Of a DNA stretch of 64,000 nucleotides, positions 59,845 through 64,000 are shown one piece after another (position 1 is the stretch's first letter; each line of letters opens with the position of its first letter). This stretch comes from Cryobacterium sp. PAMC25264. GTDB lineage: Bacteria > Actinomycetota > Actinomycetes > Actinomycetales > Microbacteriaceae. Both the position numbers and the translations under genes were made by a program. The notes beneath the pieces were generated by a model. That model worked only from the letters and a program-made list of their open reading frames with translations, searched no databases and was not told the DNA's origin. Location of the stretch: contig NZ_CP080383.1 in assembly GCF_019443325.1 (NCBI RefSeq), positions 2,170,001 through 2,234,000 on the forward strand, written 5' to 3'.

Positions 59845-59871
59845 ATCTCGACAGGCTCGATCAACGACCGG
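59845..59871 (+). repeat. Dispersed TCTCGACAGGCTCGA repeat upstream of DUF222 copy 2
   Basis: ATCTCGACAGGCTCGATCAA followed by CGACCGG combines the core of the tandem array units with the CAACGACCG tail of the copy in the helicase gene. It lies in the 222-bp gap between the lipoprotein gene and DUF222 copy 2, so that gene has a repeat on each side. Confidence 0.55.
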
Positions 59872-59950
59872 GCACGGTGGACAGCAGGTCGCGGGATCTC
59901 CACGGGGTCGGCCGGCGCCCGGGGATGGGTGGGACTGCGCGCGGGACGGG

Positions 59951-61084
59951 CTAGGTGGCCTCCGCGTAGCGCTGGTAGGCCGCCGCGGCGAGCGCCGAGA
60001 CTCCGGACAGGCCGGCCGCGACCGGTGCCGTCACGGTGAGCCAGGTGCCGTCCGCCATCAGGGTGACCTGGCACTGGTCATCGCCGCATCCGGCCAACGC
60101 CTCGACCCCGGCTGACGGCCATTGGGCAGCTGACTGCCCGGAGAGATCCACTGACTGCATCGGAACGGTGGAGGGGATTGCGGCGGGCGGAGTGGCCGCC
60201 CAGAGTCCGCCCGCACCGGGAAGGATTGTGAGCGCAACCCCACTCGCAACAGACTCTCCCGACCACGCGCAACTGACGAGCCCGCCGTGTACCCATGCGG
60301 CGACGTGCTGTGATTTCCGGTCGTCGAGCACCAGCAGGTCGCCGCCGGTCGCATCAACGAGGGCTCCGGTCTCGTTCAGGTCGTGCGGGCTGAGAAGCGC
60401 TCCGCACTCCGGGCGGGACGACGGCGCTTTCTGCTCGAATTTCAGCGTGCCGAGCGAGTCCACGACCCCGCCGGCGTAAGCAAGGAAGGCGTCCGGATCC
60501 AGATCGGGAGATGCGACGGAGATGGAGATCCACGAGGAGCCGATGAGCACCTCAGCACGGCAACCCTGCCATTCGCCATCCCGGCAGGCGGAGTAGCCCT
60601 CGTCGCCGAGAGCGGCGGGCAGCATGTTCCGCAACCCGTCGTTCACGTCAGGTTCGACCAGACCGAACTCGGATGCACCGTTCGGCAACACGGACACGCG
60701 CACCTCTGGACCACGCTCTTCCAGGGCCGACCCGACGTAGCGGCAGTGCTGCTCCCCCGCCATGCGCAGGGCCGGCGCTGCCATGGCCTCGGCCACAGCC
60801 CCGGGATAGGCAGTGACAGTCACGGGCGGATCCTGCTGATCCACGACCGCTGCCGCCGGAAGACCCAGAACACCCGCCGCGGCGTCGAGAGGCACGTAGA
60901 TGCCGCAATTGAGGAGGACGATCTCATCGCCCACCCCCGCAATCGCGGTCGCCCCGGAGCCCGCGGTCGCCGCCCCGCTGGGGTCAACCACCGGGACTGC
61001 CGCGCAGCCGGCCAGCAGAATCAGCATCGCCGCGACCCCCGTCGCTCGGGCCCGCAACCGGCGCCCCTGCCTCACTGTCCGCAT
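59951..61084 (-). CDS. Hypothetical lipoprotein
   Basis: 377 aa. A signal peptide with lipobox LLAGC (lipid Cys27) follows an Arg-rich N-terminus. The mature protein has about eight further cysteines, some paired (QHCRYVG; SACRDGEWQGCRAEV; GCGDDQCQV), and seems to contain two similar halves, each ending in a beta segment (VLIGSSWISISVASP and VTLMADGTWLTVTAP). I know no family name. It is anchored outside the membrane and probably disulfide-bonded. It is divergent from the oligopeptidase B gene with a 228-bp gap in which I see no further gene. Confidence 0.75.
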   Translation of the reverse strand: MRTVRQGRRLRARATGVAAMLILLAGCAAVPVVDPSGAATAGSGATAIAGVGDEIVLLNCGIYVPLDAAAGVLGLPAAAVVDQQDPPVTVTAYPGAVAEAMAAPALRMAGEQHCRYVGSALEERGPEVRVSVLPNGASEFGLVEPDVNDGLRNMLPAALGDEGYSACRDGEWQGCRAEVLIGSSWISISVASPDLDPDAFLAYAGGVVDSLGTLKFEQKAPSSRPECGALLSPHDLNETGALVDATGGDLLVLDDRKSQHVAAWVHGGLVSCAWSGESVASGVALTILPGAGGLWAATPPAAIPSTVPMQSVDLSGQSAAQWPSAGVEALAGCGDDQCQVTLMADGTWLTVTAPVAAGLSGVSALAAAAYQRYAEAT

Positions 61085-61300
61085 CCCGATACTGCACGCA
61101 CTTCGGCCACCGCACGAACCCCGGTCACCGCACGTATCCCGTCACTGCATTCATCCCGTTGCCCCCTTGCCGGTGTTGCGTCAACTTCACCCTACGGCTC
61201 GCTCCCCGACGCAGGTCGACGACCGGAACCCCCGAACAGGGCCCGCATGCCCACGCACACAACCTGCCCCGGCACACGGGACATGCCCACACCGGATGGC

Positions 61301-61306
61301 TACGCT
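61301..61306 (+). promoter_or_regulatory. Leaderless-type -10 element of the oligopeptidase B gene
   Basis: TACGCT ends six bases before the ATG at 61313. Confidence 0.45.
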
Positions 61307-61312
61307 GAAGGA

Positions 61313-63496
61313 ATGAACCTTCCTCCCCTCGCCGCCCAGAAGCCCACGCGGCGCATCCACCACAATGATGTGTACGTCGACAACTACGAGTGGCTGCGCG
61401 ACAAGGAGGCCCCCGAGGTGATCGCCCACCTCGAGGCCGAGAACGCCTACACGGATGCCCGCACCGCCCACTTGGAGCTGCTGCAGGAGCAGATCTTCGA
61501 GGAGATCAAGGACCGCACCCAGGAGACCGACCTCAGCGTGCCCGTGCGCCGCGGGCAGTGGTGGCACTACACCCGCTCGGTCGAGGGCATGGAGTACGGC
61601 ATCCACTGCCGCGCGCCCATCAGCGGCCCGGACGACTGGACTCCCCCGGTGATCGAGCCGGTCGCCGGCACCGCGGATGCCGCGTCGGAGCAGACCGCCC
61701 GGGCCGCCGGCCTGCCCGGTGAGCAGGTGCTCCTCGACGACAACGCCGAAGCCGCCGAGCTCGACTTCTACTCGCTGGGAGCCTTCGACGTGAGCGACGA
61801 CGGCACCGCGCTGCTCTACGCCGTCGACGCCGAGGGCGACGAGCGTTACACAGTGCGGATCCGCATCATCGCCACCGGCGAGAACCTCACCGACGAGATC
61901 CCCAACACCAGCGCCGGCGCGCTCTTCGACCCCACCGGCCGCTACGTCTTCTACACGACGGTCGATGACGCGTGGCGCCCCGACACCGTGTGGCGTCACG
62001 AGGTCGGCACCCCTGCCGACACCGATGTGAAGGTCTTCACCGAGCCCGACGAGCGCTTCTGGGTCGGCGTGGGCCGCTCACGCAGCAACCGCTACCTCAT
62101 GATCGAGGCCGGCTCCAGCGTCACCAGCGAGACCTACCTGCTCGAGGCCGCCGACCCCACCGGCGAGTTCACCGTGGTGTGGCCGCGCCGCGACAACGTC
62201 GAATACGACGTGGAGCACGCCGTCATCGACGGCGAGGACCGCCTGCTGATCGTGCACAACGACAACGCCGTGAACTTCGAGCTCGTCAGCGTGGCCGCGG
62301 GCGACCCGCAGGGCGACAAGCGAGTGGTGCTGCCGCACAACGACCGCATCCGCCTCGAGAGCGTCGACGCGTTCAGGGACTTCGTGGTCGTGGAGTACCG
62401 CAAGGACGGCCTCACCCAGGTCGCCTACGCCACCAAGCGTGGCGGCGGGCTCACCGAGCTGAGCTTTGACGAGGCACTCTACTCGGTGGGTATCGGCAGC
62501 AACCCGGAGTGGAACCAGCCGACCATCCGGCTCGGCTACACGAGCTTCGTGACCCCGTCCACCGTGTACGACTACGTCGTCGCCACGGGCGAGCTGCGCC
62601 TGCTCAAGCAGCAGCCGGTGCTCGGTCACTACGACCCCAGCCTGTTCGAGCAGCGGCGCGAATGGGCCGTCGCCGCCGACGGCACCCGCGTGCCCATCTC
62701 GATCGTCTACCGCACCGACCTCGTCGCCCCCGGCACCCCGGCGCCCACCCTGCTCTACGGCTACGGCTCCTACGAGATCAGCATCGATCCGTCCTTCAGC
62801 ATCGCCAGGCTCAGCCTGCTCGACCGGGGCATGGTCTTCGCCGTCGCCCACGTGCGCGGCGGCGGCGAGCTCGGCCGAAAGTGGTACGAGAGCGGCAAGA
62901 CCCACCATAAGCGCAACTCGTTCACCGACTTCATCGCCTGCGCCGAGCACCTCATCGACTGCGGCTACACCTCCCCCGACCGGCTCGTCGCCGAGGGACG
63001 CAGCGCCGGCGGCCTGCTGATGGGCGCCGTGGCCAACCTGGCCCCTGCCCTGTTCTCCGGCATCCTGGCCGGCGTGCCGTTCGTGGACCCGCTCACCTCC
63101 ATCCTCGACCCGAGCCTGCCGCTCACCGTGATCGAGTGGGACGAGTGGGGCGACCCGCTGCACGACGCCGAGGTGTACTCCTATATGAAGTCGTACTCCC
63201 CGCTCGAGAACGTGCACCAGACGCACTACCCGCGCATCCTCGCCGTCACCAGCCTCAATGACACCCGAGTGCTCTATGTCGAACCAGCCAAGTGGGTGGC
63301 CCGGCTGCGTGAAGTGGGTGCGGATGCCCTGCTCAAGACCGAAATGTCGGCCGGCCATGGCGGCGTGTCCGGCCGCTACGCCGGCTGGCGCGAGCGGGCG
63401 TTCGACTACGCGTGGATCGTCGACGCGGCGGGCGCGCATCCGTCTGGAGAAGGCGAGTTGGCCGCCCTCGGCGCGGACGGCAGCACCAAGGCGTAA
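61313..63496 (+). CDS. ptrB: Oligopeptidase B, S9 family serine peptidase
   Basis: 727 aa from the ATG at 61313; the reading upstream to 60383 is a shadow. An N-terminal seven-bladed propeller region is followed by an alpha/beta-hydrolase domain: LLYGYGSYEISIDPSFSIAR, FAVAHVRGGGELGRKWYESG, nucleophile Ser in VAEGRSAGGLLMGAVANLAP, Asp in TSLNDTRVLYVEPAKWVARL and His in MSAGHGGVSGRY. It cleaves short peptides after basic residues in the cytoplasm. No signal peptide is present. Confidence 0.93.
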   Translation: MNLPPLAAQKPTRRIHHNDVYVDNYEWLRDKEAPEVIAHLEAENAYTDARTAHLELLQEQIFEEIKDRTQETDLSVPVRRGQWWHYTRSVEGMEYGIHCRAPISGPDDWTPPVIEPVAGTADAASEQTARAAGLPGEQVLLDDNAEAAELDFYSLGAFDVSDDGTALLYAVDAEGDERYTVRIRIIATGENLTDEIPNTSAGALFDPTGRYVFYTTVDDAWRPDTVWRHEVGTPADTDVKVFTEPDERFWVGVGRSRSNRYLMIEAGSSVTSETYLLEAADPTGEFTVVWPRRDNVEYDVEHAVIDGEDRLLIVHNDNAVNFELVSVAAGDPQGDKRVVLPHNDRIRLESVDAFRDFVVVEYRKDGLTQVAYATKRGGGLTELSFDEALYSVGIGSNPEWNQPTIRLGYTSFVTPSTVYDYVVATGELRLLKQQPVLGHYDPSLFEQRREWAVAADGTRVPISIVYRTDLVAPGTPAPTLLYGYGSYEISIDPSFSIARLSLLDRGMVFAVAHVRGGGELGRKWYESGKTHHKRNSFTDFIACAEHLIDCGYTSPDRLVAEGRSAGGLLMGAVANLAPALFSGILAGVPFVDPLTSILDPSLPLTVIEWDEWGDPLHDAEVYSYMKSYSPLENVHQTHYPRILAVTSLNDTRVLYVEPAKWVARLREVGADALLKTEMSAGHGGVSGRYAGWRERAFDYAWIVDAAGAHPSGEGELAALGADGSTKA

Positions 63497-63654
63497 GCGC
63501 CCACACTATTCGTTGGGGCGACGGGCCCATCGACCCTGGTTCAGGGCGGTCGGCTTGCCAGTAAAGTGAGCTGATCGCCCAACGCCGCTGGAATGGCGGG
63601 AGCTCCCAGAAGCTCACCTGACGCGACGCAGTGTGTGCTGAGGGGAGCATAGGT

Positions 63655-64000
63655 GTGAAGCTCGCCTCCCTGACCGCCGGACGGCACCCCGCCCTGTCGC
63701 GCACCGATGTGGTGGTGCTGAGCGGCATAGCCCTGGTGCTCGTGGCCAACCTCGTGGGTTTGTCGCTGCACGGCGAGGGTTTCAACATCCTCGTCGACGG
63801 CTGGATGGCGCTCGTCAGCGACTGGGCAGCCGTCGTTCTCGTCTGGCTGGCCGTGCAGCAAGGCACGCCCAGGCGAGCAGACGTCATCCTCGCCGCCGCG
63901 GCTGTGACGGCGCTGGCCGTGGGCGACACCGCCTACCGGCTACTCCCGGCAGCCTCAGCCGGCGACGTGGTACCGACGCTCTCCGACGGCGCCTACCTGA
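63655..64000 (+). CDS. N-terminal part of a multi-pass membrane protein, cut by the window end
   Basis: GTG at 63655 with GAGGGGAG upstream; the reading stays open to the last base (115 codons). Hydrophobic helices LSGIALVLVANLVGLSL, WMALVSDWAAVVLVWLAV and DVILAAAAVTALAVGD, followed by TAYRLLPAA and VVPTLSDGAYL, resemble the membrane sensor region of actinobacterial GGDEF/EAL (cyclic di-GMP) proteins. That is a guess from spacing and motif, since the catalytic part lies beyond the window. Confidence 0.5.
   Translation, partial: MKLASLTAGRHPALSRTDVVVLSGIALVLVANLVGLSLHGEGFNILVDGWMALVSDWAAVVLVWLAVQQGTPRRADVILAAAAVTALAVGDTAYRLLPAASAGDVVPTLSDGAYL

Noticed and set aside
60383-61312. 310-codon N-terminal extension of oligopeptidase B
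   Set aside because: Antisense to the lipoprotein gene and Arg/His/Pro-rich; the enzyme family starts at the MNLPPLAAQKP Met and a -10 element precedes it.

Overview
The window is very GC-rich and reads as a chromosome segment of an actinobacterium of the order Micrococcales, most likely family Microbacteriaceae; a Cryobacterium-like genus is only a guess. The evidence is two DUF222/13E12-type HNH proteins, an F420-type PPOX protein, a MarP-type CvpA protease, a fruR-fruK-fruA-ptsI-ptsH cluster, a DUF559 nuclease, and many genes whose start codon sits 6-7 bases after a -10-like hexamer, the layout of leaderless actinobacterial mRNAs. No rRNA, tRNA, CRISPR array, prophage or insertion sequence was seen.

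Layout. 0-4.3 kb: Gfo/Idh/MocA oxidoreductase, Lrp/AsnC regulator and a DUF3516-type RNA helicase, all on the minus strand. 4.4-8.8 kb: a three-gene minus-strand operon of a cellulose/curdlan-synthase-like GT2, a HlyD-like membrane protein and a lipoprotein GH81 endo-1,3-beta-glucanase, probably making an extracellular beta-glucan. 9.4-14.8 kb: a membrane-anchored sulfite-oxidase-like protein, a DksA/TraR protein, the first DUF222-HNH gene, then a tight SUOX-fold / flavin reductase / DUF6510 operon. 14.9-26.3 kb: housekeeping and metabolic genes (MarP protease, RNase HI, sugar porter, DUF429, OSBS/NSAR, MpaB-like oxygenase, a MerR-membrane protein operon divergent from a SulP transporter, M18 aminopeptidase). 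26.3-35.2 kb: GH65 phosphorylase/hydrolase, PPOX, RecQ fused to a phosphoribosyltransferase-like tail, an ADP-ribosylglycohydrolase-like protein, and a polar amino-acid ABC transporter preceded by a Gln/His-rich upstream ORF. 35.3-43.9 kb: membrane proteins, a degenerate phosphatase, an S1C protease, sbcDC, an SDR and a DUF559 protein. 44.1-50.1 kb: the fructose phosphotransferase system from FruR to HPr, ending in a strong hairpin. 50.2-64 kb: FHA-related genes, a MarR-controlled TspO/MFS pair, CYTH-CHAD, DUF2510, HAD, a 24-bp tandem repeat array beside the second DUF222-HNH gene, a lipoprotein, oligopeptidase B and a truncated membrane protein.

A recurrent feature is single-base frameshifts, most of them in short G or C runs, in otherwise well-conserved genes (GH81, GH65, fruR C-terminus, DUF222 number 2, probably the FHA gene and a small ORF). 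The pattern suggests homopolymer errors in the assembly more than gene decay. The observations most worth following are the Gln/His upstream ORF overlapping the amino-acid transporter gene by ATGA, the beta-glucan operon, the dispersed TCTCGACA(A/G)GCTC repeat family (one copy expanding RecQ in frame, one tandem array abutting a DUF222-HNH gene), and the window-wide leaderless promoter pattern.
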